Position numbers and translations under genes: made by a program. This document shows positions 1 through 6,045 of a stretch of 7,107 bases of DNA, piece after piece. Location: the NCBI GenBank assembly GCA_964422615.1, contig CAYRBJ010000053.1:1-7107 (forward strand), given 5' to 3'. Positions within the stretch are counted from its first letter, which is position 1. Every line of letters starts with the position of its first letter. The notes beneath the pieces are model-generated. The model made no database searches. It saw only the letters and a program-made list of their open reading frames with translations, and was not told the DNA's origin. The stretch comes from DATLWN01 sp964422615 (GTDB lineage Bacteria; Pseudomonadota; Zetaproteobacteria; Mariprofundales; Mariprofundaceae).

Positions 1-191
1 CCGTCGTCGTGCGCACGGCCAAGGAGTTCCGTCGTGCCGACGGCAGCTCGATCCGATTCGACGAGAATGCGGCCGTTCTGCTAACCAAGCAGAACGAGCC
101 AATTGGCACCCGCATCTTCGGGCCGGTGACCCGTGAACTGCGCACCAAGGGGTACATGAAGATCATCTCCCTGGCGCCTGAAGTCCTGTAA
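1..191 (+). CDS. rplN: 50S ribosomal protein L14 (partial, 3' end only)
   Basis: This is the C-terminal part of L14, a 50S protein at the subunit interface that takes part in the bridge to the 30S subunit. The reading frame enters from the left edge (first full codon at base 3) and ends with TAA at 189-191, giving about 62 residues. Diagnostic stretches are VVRTAKEFRRADGSSIRFDE, then NAAVLLTKQNEPIGTRIFGP, then the typical L14 ending VTRELRTKGYMKIISLAPEVL (last residues). The ATG and GTG codons near the left edge are internal, because the family sequence continues upstream of them. The gene heads the canonical spc order rplN-rplX-rplE, and rplX follows 15 bp later. The start lies outside the window, so upstream regulation cannot be judged. 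Confidence 0.97.
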   Translation, partial: VVVRTAKEFRRADGSSIRFDENAAVLLTKQNEPIGTRIFGPVTRELRTKGYMKIISLAPEVL

Positions 192-206
192 GTGAGGCAA
201 ACAGTT

Positions 207-536
207 ATGGCTACTCCAGTGAATACCCGTATCCGCCGCGACGATGAAGTCGTTGTGATCGCCGGCCGTGACAAGGGCATGCGCGGCAAGGTGATCCGCG
301 TGCTTCCGGGCGAGGGACGCGTGCTCGTGTCCAAGGTGAACATGGTTAAGCGCCATGCCCGGGCGACGCAGAACAGTGCTGCCGGCATCATCGAGCGCGA
401 GGCGCCGCTGGCGGTTTCCAACGTGCAGTTCTACTGCCCGAAGTGCAAGAAGGGCGTACGTCTTGGCGCCAAGGCGCTGGAAGACGGCCGCAAGGTGCGC
501 ACTTGCCGCAAGTGCGGCGAAGTGCTTGATCGCTAG
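207..536 (+). CDS. rplX: 50S ribosomal protein L24, with C-terminal zinc ribbon
   Basis: L24 is an early assembly protein of the 50S subunit that binds the 5' part of 23S rRNA. The product is 109 residues. It has an N-terminal KOW-type segment (about residues 8-40, including VVVIAGRDKGMRGKVIRVLP) and the family motif KVNMVKRHAR at 43-52. The tail contains CPKC (Cys77, Cys80) and CRKC (Cys100, Cys103), a four-cysteine zinc ribbon. This ribbon occurs in L24 of many bacteria but is absent from Escherichia coli L24. I chose ATG 207 because family homology begins at about residue 8. The in-frame GTG at 192 would add five unrelated residues and overlaps the likely GAGG ribosome binding site (194-197). 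The gene lies 15 bp after rplN and 11 bp before rplE. Confidence 0.97.
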   Translation: MATPVNTRIRRDDEVVVIAGRDKGMRGKVIRVLPGEGRVLVSKVNMVKRHARATQNSAAGIIEREAPLAVSNVQFYCPKCKKGVRLGAKALEDGRKVRTCRKCGEVLDR

Positions 537-539
537 GAG
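535..539 (+). promoter_or_regulatory. Ribosome binding site of rplE (decides the start)
   Basis: AGGAG overlaps the rplX stop codon (TAG at 534-536) and lies 8 bases before ATG 548. The alternative in-frame GTG at 539 begins inside this site, so it cannot use it. That settles ATG 548 as the rplE start. Confidence 0.8.
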
Positions 540-547
540 TGACTGAG

Positions 548-1087
548 ATGGCCCGTTTGAAGGATTACTACAAGAGCACGGTGGTGGCTGAGATGCAAAA
601 GCAGTTCAGCTACACCAATCCGATGCAGATGCCGAAGATCACCAAGGTCGTGGTCAACATGGGTGTTGGCGAGGCTTCGCAGAACCGCAAGGAGCTGGAT
701 GGCGCCCTGGAGGACATGGCGGCCATCACCGGTCAGAAGCCGGTGATCACTCGGGCCCGCAAGTCCATCGCCAACTTCAAGCTGCGCGAGGGCATGCCCG
801 TCGGTTGCCGCGTGACGCTGCGTGGCGAGCGCATGTGGGAGTTCTTGGACCGGCTGATCAATGTGACGCTGCCGCGTATTCGTGACTTCAAGGGCGTGAA
901 TCCGCGTTCTTTTGATGGCCGCGGCAACTACACGCTCGGCCTGAAGGAACAGATCATTTTCCCCGAGATCGACTACGACAAGGTCGACAAGATCCGCGGC
1001 ATGGATGTGACGATCTGTACGACGGCCACCAACAATGACGAAGGGCGCGCACTGCTCAAGCAGTTCAGCATGCCGTTCCGGAACTAA
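548..1087 (+). CDS. rplE: 50S ribosomal protein L5
   Basis: L5 belongs to the 5S rRNA particle of the 50S central protuberance, with L18, and contacts the 30S subunit and P-site tRNA. The product is 179 residues, the usual length. Family landmarks are the N-terminal MARLKDYYKS, VVVNMGVGEA at 34-43, the conserved block TGQKPVITRARKSIANFKLR at 61-80 running into EGMPVGCRVTLRG, and the C-terminal stretch GNYTLGLKEQIIFPEIDYDK at 126-145. The extra leader MTE from GTG 539 is rejected on the position of the ribosome binding site. The gene sits 11 bp after rplX and 14 bp before rpsN, in the usual spc position. In E. coli, S8 represses this operon at the start of rplE; I could not identify an equivalent S8 site here by eye. 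Confidence 0.98.
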   Translation: MARLKDYYKSTVVAEMQKQFSYTNPMQMPKITKVVVNMGVGEASQNRKELDGALEDMAAITGQKPVITRARKSIANFKLREGMPVGCRVTLRGERMWEFLDRLINVTLPRIRDFKGVNPRSFDGRGNYTLGLKEQIIFPEIDYDKVDKIRGMDVTICTTATNNDEGRALLKQFSMPFRN

Positions 1088-1101
1088 GAGGAGTTCACCC
1101 G

Positions 1102-1287
1102 ATGGCAACGAAGGCGATGATTGCGAAGGCAAACCGCAAACCGAAATTCAAGGTGCGCGCATATACGCGGTGCAAGCTGTGCGGGCGTCCGCATTCCGTA
1201 TACCGCAAGCTCGGCATGTGCCGTTGCTGCCTGCGCAAATATGCCCTGGCCGGACAGATTCCGGGCATGGTCAAGTCGAGCTGGTAG
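1102..1287 (+). CDS. rpsN: 30S ribosomal protein S14, short zinc-binding type
   Basis: S14 lies in the head of the 30S subunit, near S3 and S10. At 61 residues this is the short zinc-binding form (often called C+ or type Z), not the roughly 100-residue zinc-free form of E. coli. The ligands are visible as CKLC (Cys24, Cys27) and C-R-C-C (Cys40 and Cys43). The C-terminal ending YALAGQIPGMVKSSW is highly typical of the family. An additional cysteine (Cys42) sits where many homologues have a hydrophobic residue. ATG 1102 is preceded by a strong AGAGGAG (1087-1093) at good spacing. The gene lies between rplE and rpsH with 11 bp to the next start. Confidence 0.98.
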   Translation: MATKAMIAKANRKPKFKVRAYTRCKLCGRPHSVYRKLGMCRCCLRKYALAGQIPGMVKSSW

Positions 1288-1290
1288 GAG
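1286..1290 (+). promoter_or_regulatory. Ribosome binding site of rpsH (decides among three ATGs)
   Basis: AGGAG overlaps the rpsN stop codon (TAG at 1285-1287). It lies 8 bases before ATG 1299, 11 before ATG 1302 and 14 before ATG 1305. Spacing favours the first of the three consecutive ATGs. Confidence 0.7.
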
Positions 1291-1298
1291 TTGACGCT

Positions 1299-1694
1299 AT
1301 GATGATGGACCGTATCGCCGACATGCTGACGCGCATCCGCAATGCGCAGTTGGCCGGCCTTGAGAAGGTGGAGCTGCCCGCCAGCAAACTGCTGGAATCC
1401 CTGGCTGAAATCCTGAAGGACGAGGGCTTCCTGGCCAGCGTCAAGTCTTACAATAACAAAGGCCACCGCCATCTGCGCCTGGTGCTGCGCTACGACGACG
1501 ATGACCGTCCGGTGATCCGCGAGCTCAAGCGCGTCTCCACGCCGGGCCGCCGCGTCTATGCCAATGCCGACGAGCTGCCGCGCGTGAAGAACGGCCTCGG
1601 CGTGGCCCTGATCAGCACGTCCAAGGGCATCATGTCGGACAAGAAAGCACGGGCCGAGCATATCGGCGGCGAAGTGCTCTGCACCGTATTCTGA
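1299..1694 (+). CDS. rpsH: 30S ribosomal protein S8
   Basis: S8 binds 16S rRNA helix 21 and organises the 30S platform. In E. coli it also represses its own spc mRNA. The product is 131 residues, as usual. Family landmarks are DRIADMLTRIRNA at 4-16, KRVSTPGRRVYA at 77-88, and the signature GLGVALISTSKGIM at 99-112, followed by the ending HIGGEVLCTVF. Three ATG codons stand in a row at the start, giving MMMDRIADML; the first is chosen from the distance to AGGAG. The frame stays open far upstream into rplE, but that extension has no ribosomal similarity. The TGA stop contributes to the GAGG site of rplF, which begins 11 bp later. Confidence 0.97.
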   Translation: MMMDRIADMLTRIRNAQLAGLEKVELPASKLLESLAEILKDEGFLASVKSYNNKGHRHLRLVLRYDDDDRPVIRELKRVSTPGRRVYANADELPRVKNGLGVALISTSKGIMSDKKARAEHIGGEVLCTVF

Positions 1695-1705
1695 GGTAAC
1701 ACGTT

Positions 1706-2239
1706 ATGTCTCGAATTGGCAAGAAAACCATTCAGGTTCCTTCGGGGGTCGAGATCAAGATCGGTGCCGAAGCCATCGTGGTCAAGGGTCCGAAGGGTGA
1801 ACTCTCCTCGCCGCTGTTTGACGGCGTCACCGTGAACCAGGAAGGTGCCACGCTGACGTTGTCCTGCGCCGATCTGGAGAACAAGAAGCTGAAGGCGCTG
1901 TATGGCCTGTCCACGGCCAGCCTGGCCAATAACGTCAAGGGCGTCAGTCAGGGTTTCGAGCGTGAGCTGGAACTGCGCGGGGTGGGCTATCGCGCCCAGG
2001 CCCAGGGCAATGCCCTGAACCTGTCGCTCGGCTTTTCACACCCGGTGGTTTATCAGCTTCCGACCGGCATCAGTGCCAAGGTCGACCAGAGCAAGATCAT
2101 CATCAGCGGCAGCGACAAGCAGAAGGTCGGACAAGTGGCGGCGGAGATCCGCGCCATCCGTCCGCCGGAGCCATACAAGGGCAAGGGCGTCCGCTACGCG
2201 AACGAATATGTGGCAATGAAGGAAGGCAAAAAGGCCTAA
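1706..2239 (+). CDS. rplF: 50S ribosomal protein L6
   Basis: L6 lies at the base of the L7/L12 stalk, next to the sarcin-ricin loop and the GTPase centre. The product is 177 residues, the expected length, with the two tandem L6 folds. It starts MSRIGKKTIQVPSGVE. It contains VVKGPKGELS at 25-34 and ELELRGVGYRAQAQG at 87-101. It also contains the strongly conserved signature RPPEPYKGKGVRYANE at 152-167, and ends in a basic tail. ATG 1706 has GAGGT (1693-1697) 8 bases upstream, overlapping the rpsH stop. A 29-bp spacer, long for this cluster, separates it from rplR. Confidence 0.98.
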   Translation: MSRIGKKTIQVPSGVEIKIGAEAIVVKGPKGELSSPLFDGVTVNQEGATLTLSCADLENKKLKALYGLSTASLANNVKGVSQGFERELELRGVGYRAQAQGNALNLSLGFSHPVVYQLPTGISAKVDQSKIIISGSDKQKVGQVAAEIRAIRPPEPYKGKGVRYANEYVAMKEGKKA

Positions 2240-2257
2240 GGCGTTCCGGGCCTAGGC
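2234..2257 (+). other. Small imperfect hairpin between rplF and rplR
   Basis: GCCTA (2234-2238) followed by a bulged A and GG (2240-2241) can pair with CC (2251-2252) and TAGGC (2253-2257), leaving a 9-base loop. The structure covers the end of rplF and stops one base before the AGGAGA site of rplR (2258-2263). No T-run follows, so it is not an intrinsic terminator. It could be an mRNA structure that modulates rplR translation, or chance. Confidence 0.3.
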
Positions 2258-2268
2258 AGGAGAAGACC

Positions 2269-2622
2269 ATGTCTGTGAAGAAGTACGAATCCAACAGCTC
2301 CGTCCGCCGCGCCCGCAAGGTGCGCGCGCGCGTGAAGGCCTCGGGCCGCTTGCGCCTGTCGGTGTTCCGTTCGGCCCGTCATATCTATGCCCAGATCATC
2401 GATGACGCGGCCGGGAAGACGCTGGTTGCCGCTTCGACGCTGGATGCCAAGGCTGCAGGTGGCGGCAATCTTTCTGCTGCCGAGGCTGTCGGCAAGCTGC
2501 TGGCGGAGCGGGCGAAGAGTGCCGGCATCAGCAAGGTCGCATTCGACCGCGGGCATTATCTTTATCACGGCCGCGTCAAGGCGCTGGCCGATGGTGCCCG
2601 CGCCAGCGGACTGAATTTCTAG
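2269..2622 (+). CDS. rplR: 50S ribosomal protein L18
   Basis: L18 binds 5S rRNA and helps anchor it in the 50S central protuberance together with L5. The product is 117 residues, the usual length. A basic N-terminal segment (RRARKVRARVKAS, 13-25) precedes the conserved LRLSVFRSARHIYAQIIDD at 28-46. The C-terminal block VAFDRGHYLYHGRVKALADG at 90-109 and the ending ASGLNF are typical. ATG 2269 follows AGGAGA (2258-2263) by 5 bases. The stop overlaps the AGGAGA site of rpsE, in keeping with tight cotranslation of neighbouring genes. Confidence 0.97.
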   Translation: MSVKKYESNSSVRRARKVRARVKASGRLRLSVFRSARHIYAQIIDDAAGKTLVAASTLDAKAAGGGNLSAAEAVGKLLAERAKSAGISKVAFDRGHYLYHGRVKALADGARASGLNF

Positions 2623-2632
2623 GAGAATACGG

Positions 2633-3121
2633 ATGATCAATGCGCAAGAAATGGAGTTGACCGAGAAGCTCGTTCACATCAACCGCATCGCCAAGGTGGT
2701 CGCCGGTGGTCGCCGCTTCGGCTTTTCGGCCCTGATGGTGGTCGGCGATGGCAACGGCCATGTCGGGTTCGGTCACGCCAAGGCCCGGGAGGTCCCGGAG
2801 GCCATTCGCAAGGCTACCGAGATCGCCCGCAAGACGATGGTGGCCATTCCCCGGCGCAATACGACCATTCATTTCCAGGTCGAGGGACGGCAGGATTCGA
2901 CCCGCGTGTTGCTACGCCCGGCCACCGAGGGTACCGGCGTCATCGCCGGCTCGGCCGTGCGTGCCGTGCTAGAGGCTGCGGGGGTGCGTGACGTGCTGAC
3001 GAAGAGCCTGGGCTCACGCAATCCGCTGAACCTGGTGCGCGCCACGATCAATGGCCTGAAGTCACTGGAAAATCCGGAGCAGATTGCCACCCGTCGTGGC
3101 AAGGCCTCCTCGGCCGCCTGA
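2633..3121 (+). CDS. rpsE: 30S ribosomal protein S5
   Basis: S5 lies on the back of the 30S subunit near the mRNA entry tunnel, contacts S4 and S8, and affects decoding accuracy. The product is 162 residues. The N-terminal double-stranded-RNA-binding fold starts with ELTEKLVHINRIAKVVAGG at 8-26, followed by RRFGFSALMVVGDGNGHVGF at 27-46. The C-terminal domain carries RPATEGTGVIAGSAVRAVLE at 95-114 and SRNPLNLVRATINGL at 128-142. ATG 2633 is preceded by AGGAGA (2621-2626) at 6 bases. A second in-frame ATG (residue 7, base 2651) lacks a comparable site, so the first is preferred. rpmD follows after 28 bp. Confidence 0.98.
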   Translation: MINAQEMELTEKLVHINRIAKVVAGGRRFGFSALMVVGDGNGHVGFGHAKAREVPEAIRKATEIARKTMVAIPRRNTTIHFQVEGRQDSTRVLLRPATEGTGVIAGSAVRAVLEAAGVRDVLTKSLGSRNPLNLVRATINGLKSLENPEQIATRRGKASSAA

Positions 3122-3149
3122 CCCCGGAACCCGTCAAGGAGAAACGACC

Positions 3150-3344
3150 ATGGCCAACAAGAAAGACACCATTCGCGTCCGGCAGATCAAGAGCGCCATC
3201 GGCTATGACAAGAGACAGCGCGCCACGCTGCGCGGCCTCGGCATCCGTCGCATGCACCAGATGGTGGAGGTGCAGGACACCCCGTCCGTGCGTGGCATGA
3301 TCAACAAGATCCCGCATCTGGTGCGGATCGAGAATGGGGAGTAA
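3150..3344 (+). CDS. rpmD: 50S ribosomal protein L30
   Basis: L30 is a small 50S protein bound to 23S rRNA. The product is 64 residues, as expected for bacterial L30. The match is clear in IRVRQIKSAIGYDKRQRATL (8-27), RGLGIRRMHQMVEVQDTP (28-45) and SVRGMINKIPHLVRI (46-60). ATG 3150 has AAGGAGA (3136-3142) 7 bases upstream; the open frame extending into rpsE is not part of the gene. rplO begins 3 bp after the stop, and its GGGGAG ribosome binding site lies inside the last codons of rpmD, which suggests translational coupling. Confidence 0.96.
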   Translation: MANKKDTIRVRQIKSAIGYDKRQRATLRGLGIRRMHQMVEVQDTPSVRGMINKIPHLVRIENGE

Positions 3345-3347
3345 GCC

Positions 3348-3800
3348 ATGAAATTGAACGATATCCGCGCTTCCAAGGGTTCCCGTCATGCACGCAAGCG
3401 CCTGGGTTGTGGCATCGGTTCCGGCCATGGCAAGACCGGTGGCCGTGGCCACAAGGGCCAGACCTCCCGTTCCGGCGGCCAGATTCGCCGCGGTTTCGAG
3501 GGCGGCCAGATGCCGCTGGCCCGGCGCCTGCCGAAGCGTGGTTTTACCTCGATGGCCAAGGGCTACCAGGTGGTCAACCTGGGTGATCTGAACCGCTTCG
3601 ATGACGGCGCGTCCATTGATGCCGCCGCCCTGTATGAGGCCGGACTGGTCCGCAATGCCGTGGACCCGATCAAGCTTCTGGCTCGTGGCGAACTGGAAAA
3701 GAAGAAGAAGCTGACCCTGCATGTGTCGGCCGCATCGGCTCAGGCCCGCGCCAAGCTCGAGGCAGCCGGTGGTAGCCTGACGCTGCCTGAGGCCGCCTGA
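3348..3800 (+). CDS. rplO: 50S ribosomal protein L15
   Basis: L15 is a late-assembly 50S protein with a long basic N-terminal extension that threads through 23S rRNA. The product is 150 residues. The N-terminal glycine- and arginine-rich part is diagnostic: LGCGIGSGHGKTGGRGHKGQ at 19-38, then SRSGG and FEGGQMPLARRLPKRGF at 50-66. The globular C-terminal half holds VVNLGDLNRFDDGASID at 75-91 and ends with LTLPEAA. ATG 3348 follows GGGGAG (3336-3341). The gene ends 2 bp before the secY start, and a GAGG (3789-3792) inside its last codons probably serves secY. Confidence 0.97.
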   Translation: MKLNDIRASKGSRHARKRLGCGIGSGHGKTGGRGHKGQTSRSGGQIRRGFEGGQMPLARRLPKRGFTSMAKGYQVVNLGDLNRFDDGASIDAAALYEAGLVRNAVDPIKLLARGELEKKKKLTLHVSAASAQARAKLEAAGGSLTLPEAA

Positions 3801-3802
3801 GC

Positions 3803-5137
3803 ATGTCCGACCAGGCCGGTCAGCTGGCGGGGCTTGCCAACGTCGGCAAGATCCCGGAACTGAAGAAGCGCATCCTGTTCACGCTCGGCATGCTGATCGT
3901 GTACCGCATCGGTGCCCATATCCCGGTGCCGGGTATCGATGCCCAGGCGCTGGCGCAGTTCTTCAACCAGGCCAAGGGCAGCCTGCTCGGCTTATTCGAC
4001 ATGTTCTCGGGTGGCGCGTTGTCCCGCCTGACCATCTTCGCGCTCGGCATCATGCCATACATCTCGGCGGCCATTATCCTGCAGCTGATGGACATCGTCT
4101 CCCCGCAGATTGCTCAGCTGAAGAAGGAGGGAGAGGCCGGGCGCCGCAAGATCACGCAGTACACCCGCTACGGCACGGTGGGCCTGGCGCTGGTGCAGGC
4201 CGTCGGCATGTCCATTGGGTTGGAGACATTCTCGGTCGGTGGCCACTCCGTTGTCATCGAGCCGGGCTGGGCCTTTCGCGCCACAACGGCGATCACGCTG
4301 GTGTCCGGCACCATCTTTCTGATGTGGGTTGGTGAGCAGATTACCGAGCGCGGCATCGGCAACGGCATCTCGATGATCATCTTCGCCGGCATCGTGGCCG
4401 GCCTGCCACGTGCCGTCGGTGGCACGCTGGAGCTGGCACGTACCGGAGAATTCTCCCCGTTCACCGTCATCGGCCTGTTCGCCATGGTCATTCTCGTCAC
4501 CGCCTTCGTGGTGTACGTCGAGCGGGCCCAGCGCCGCATTCCGATCCAGTATGCGAAACGACAGGTCGGAAACCGCATGTACGGCGGCAAGGCCTCGTTT
4601 TTGCCGTTGAAGGTCAACACGGCCGGCGTGATCCCGCCGATTTTCGCCTCCAGCCTGATCCTGCTGCCGGCCACGTTTGCCCAGTTCACCAAGGGCGTGC
4701 ACGGCTTTTCGTGGCTGTCCGATTTGTCGGCGGTGCTGTCGCCGGGTCACTGGCTGTACCTGACGCTGTTCACCACCTGTATCGTGTTCTTCTCCTTCTT
4801 CTATACGGCCATCGTGTTCAATCCGAAGGACACGGCCGACAACCTGAAGAAGCACGGCGGCTACATCCCGGGCATTCGCCCCGGCCAGAAGACCTCTGAA
4901 TACGTCGATTCCGTGCTGACCCGCATCACGGTCGTGGGCGCGGCCTATGTGACGCTGGTCTGCCTGCTGCCGCAATATCTGATCAATCAGCTTTCAGTGC
5001 CCTTCTACTTCGGCGGTACCAGCCTGCTGATCGTGGTTGTGGTGACCATGGACACCATGTCCCAGGTGCAGTCGCATCTGCTGTCGCACCAGTATGAAGG
5101 TCTGATGAAGCAGGCCAGGCTGAAATCAGGCCGCTGA
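3803..5137 (+). CDS. secY: Protein translocase subunit SecY
   Basis: SecY is the channel of the SecYEG translocon in the inner membrane, used for protein export with SecA and for membrane insertion with the ribosome. The product is 444 residues, normal for the family, and consistent with ten hydrophobic membrane segments. Visible landmarks are the first membrane segment at about 22-41 and the plug and second-segment region FDMFSGGALSRLTIFALGIM at 65-84. GEQITERGIGNGISMIIF lies at 177-194. The cytoplasmic loops that contact SecA and the ribosome are at 239-253 (VERAQRRIPIQYAKR) and around 340-364 (NPKDTADNLKKHGGYIPG). The gene lies 2 bp after rplO and overlaps adk by one base. The spc position directly after rplO is standard. 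Confidence 0.98.
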   Translation: MSDQAGQLAGLANVGKIPELKKRILFTLGMLIVYRIGAHIPVPGIDAQALAQFFNQAKGSLLGLFDMFSGGALSRLTIFALGIMPYISAAIILQLMDIVSPQIAQLKKEGEAGRRKITQYTRYGTVGLALVQAVGMSIGLETFSVGGHSVVIEPGWAFRATTAITLVSGTIFLMWVGEQITERGIGNGISMIIFAGIVAGLPRAVGGTLELARTGEFSPFTVIGLFAMVILVTAFVVYVERAQRRIPIQYAKRQVGNRMYGGKASFLPLKVNTAGVIPPIFASSLILLPATFAQFTKGVHGFSWLSDLSAVLSPGHWLYLTLFTTCIVFFSFFYTAIVFNPKDTADNLKKHGGYIPGIRPGQKTSEYVDSVLTRITVVGAAYVTLVCLLPQYLINQLSVPFYFGGTSLLIVVVVTMDTMSQVQSHLLSHQYEGLMKQARLKSGR

Positions 5138-5778
5138 TGAACCTGGTGCTGTTTGGTCCCCCGGGTGTCGGCAAGGGAACCCAGGGCATGCGCCTGGCAC
5201 AGGAACAGGGGCTGGCGCACCTGGCCACCGGTGACATCCTGCGGGCGGCGGTGCAAGACGGCACCGAATACGGCAAGCAGGCCAAAGCCTTCATGGACAG
5301 CGGCACGCTTGTCCCGGATGACATCGTCGTTGGCATGATCGAGGAACGGATCACCGGCAATGGCGAGGCAGGCTTCCTGCTCGACGGGTTTCCGCGCAAC
5401 GTGGCGCAGGCCGAGGCGCTGGATGCCATGCTCGATCGCCACGGCATGCATCTGGATCGTGTGGTGTTCATGCACGCACCTGAACAGGCGCTGATCGAGC
5501 GCCTATCCGGGCGGCTGATTTGCAGGGCTTGCGGTTTCAGTTTTCATCGGCAGTATTCGCCCCCCCGCGTGGCAGGCCGGTGTGATCGCTGCGGAGGCGA
5601 GCTGTATCAGCGCGACGATGATCGTGAGGATGTGATCGCCGAACGCCTCAAGGTCTACCGGGTCCAGACCGAGCCGCTGCTGGCGTACTATCGAGACGCC
5701 TCCGGGTTCCGTCAGGTGGATGCCGCGGGGGAAATGCAGGCCGTGTATGCGGCCCTGAAAGAGGTTGTGGAACACTGA
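5137..5778 (+). CDS. adk: Adenylate kinase, zinc-lid type
   Basis: Adenylate kinase interconverts ATP + AMP and 2 ADP in the cytoplasm. The product is 213 residues, the size of the long, lid-containing form. The P-loop GPPGVGKGT is at 7-15, the AMP-binding TGDILR at 31-36, and LLDGFPRN at 81-88. The lid has a four-cysteine zinc site: CRAC (Cys129, Cys132) and CDRC (Cys149, Cys152). The catalytic arginines are probably within GRLICR (Arg126) and DDREDVI (Arg163). The start codon overlaps the secY stop (TGATG, 5135-5139), with only a weak CAGG upstream, so translation is probably coupled to secY. An adk next to secY is common outside the enteric bacteria. A run of seven Cs at 5560-5566 lies in the lid without breaking the frame. 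Confidence 0.98.
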   Translation: MNLVLFGPPGVGKGTQGMRLAQEQGLAHLATGDILRAAVQDGTEYGKQAKAFMDSGTLVPDDIVVGMIEERITGNGEAGFLLDGFPRNVAQAEALDAMLDRHGMHLDRVVFMHAPEQALIERLSGRLICRACGFSFHRQYSPPRVAGRCDRCGGELYQRDDDREDVIAERLKVYRVQTEPLLAYYRDASGFRQVDAAGEMQAVYAALKEVVEH

Positions 5779-5781
5779 ACG

Positions 5782-6000
5782 ATGGCGAAAGAAGATATTA
5801 TCGAGATGTCCGGGGAGGTGGTCGAAAAGCTTCCCAACGCCATGTTCAAGGTGAAGCTGCAGAACGGGCACGATGTGCTGTGCACGATCTCGGGCAAGAT
5901 GCGCAAGTTTTACATTCGCATCCTGCCGGGCGATACGGTGACGGTGGAGATCTCGCCCTACGACTTGTCGCGTGGGCGGATCAGCTACCGCGGGAAATAG
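5782..6000 (+). CDS. infA: Translation initiation factor IF-1
   Basis: IF-1 binds the A site of the 30S subunit during initiation and works with IF-2 and IF-3. The product is 72 residues, exactly the usual length, and is one OB-fold (S1 type). Nearly every family landmark is present: MAKEDIIEMSGEVVEKLPNA (1-20), MFKVKLQNGH (21-30), ISGKMRKFYIRILPGD (36-51) and SPYDLSRGRISYR (58-70). The start lies 3 bp after the adk stop and I see only a poor ribosome binding site: AGAGG at 5760-5764 is too distant, and GTGG is nearer but weak. Coupling to adk translation is likely. infA before rpmJ is a common arrangement in many bacteria but not in E. coli, where infA lies elsewhere. Confidence 0.98.
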   Translation: MAKEDIIEMSGEVVEKLPNAMFKVKLQNGHDVLCTISGKMRKFYIRILPGDTVTVEISPYDLSRGRISYRGK

Positions 6001-6001
6001 A

Positions 6002-6017
6002 GGCGCTGCCAAGCGCC
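6002..6017 (+). other. Perfect hairpin between infA and rpmJ
   Basis: GGCGCT (6002-6007) and AGCGCC (6012-6017) form a perfect 6-bp GC-rich stem with a four-base loop GCCA. It begins 2 bases after the infA stop. No run of T follows, so it does not look like an intrinsic terminator. It could stabilise upstream mRNA, act as a processing or pause site, or tune rpmJ expression. Function is inferred only from position. Confidence 0.45.
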
Positions 6018-6033
6018 GGATGAAGATCGGATT

Positions 6034-6039
6034 GGAGGT
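6034..6039 (+). promoter_or_regulatory. Ribosome binding site of rpmJ (supports a GTG start)
   Basis: GGAGGT is a near-perfect match to the 16S rRNA 3' end. It lies 6 bases before GTG 6046, the codon that gives the family start MKVRASVKK. The other in-frame GTG at 6040 abuts the site and is too close to use it. Confidence 0.85.
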
Positions 6040-6045
6040 GTGGAC

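Noticed and set aside
192..206. GTG start for rplX five codons upstream
   Set aside because: It adds non-conserved residues and overlaps the GAGG that most likely serves ATG 207.
500..600. An S8 translational operator around the rplX-rplE junction, as in E. coli
   Set aside because: I could not find a convincing helix resembling the S8 site; a covariance-model search would be needed to decide.
533..1132. A 199-codon minus-strand open frame opposite rplE
   Set aside because: Shadow of the rplE coding strand; no recognisable domain, and it runs across a gene boundary.
1035..1298. Upstream extension of the rpsH frame across the end of rplE and all of rpsN
   Set aside because: The extension shows no S8 similarity, while S8 homology begins at the ATG cluster at 1299 behind a good ribosome binding site.
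3084..3149. Upstream extension of rpmD into rpsE
   Set aside because: L30 homology starts at ATG 3150, which has a strong AAGGAGA site; the extension has no similarity to L30.
3048..3722. A 224-codon minus-strand open frame opposite rpsE, rpmD and rplO
   Set aside because: It spans three certain genes on the other strand and has the composition of a GC-rich antisense artefact.
3992..4975. A 327-codon open frame on the minus strand opposite secY
   Set aside because: It is antisense to a clear full-length SecY, its translation is rich in H, R, D, G and Q as expected for the shadow of GC-rich coding DNA, and I recognise no family in it.
5560..5566. A run of seven Cs in adk as a possible frameshift or phase-variation site
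   Set aside because: The frame is intact with complete family homology on both sides, and a tract of this length is unremarkable in GC-rich DNA.
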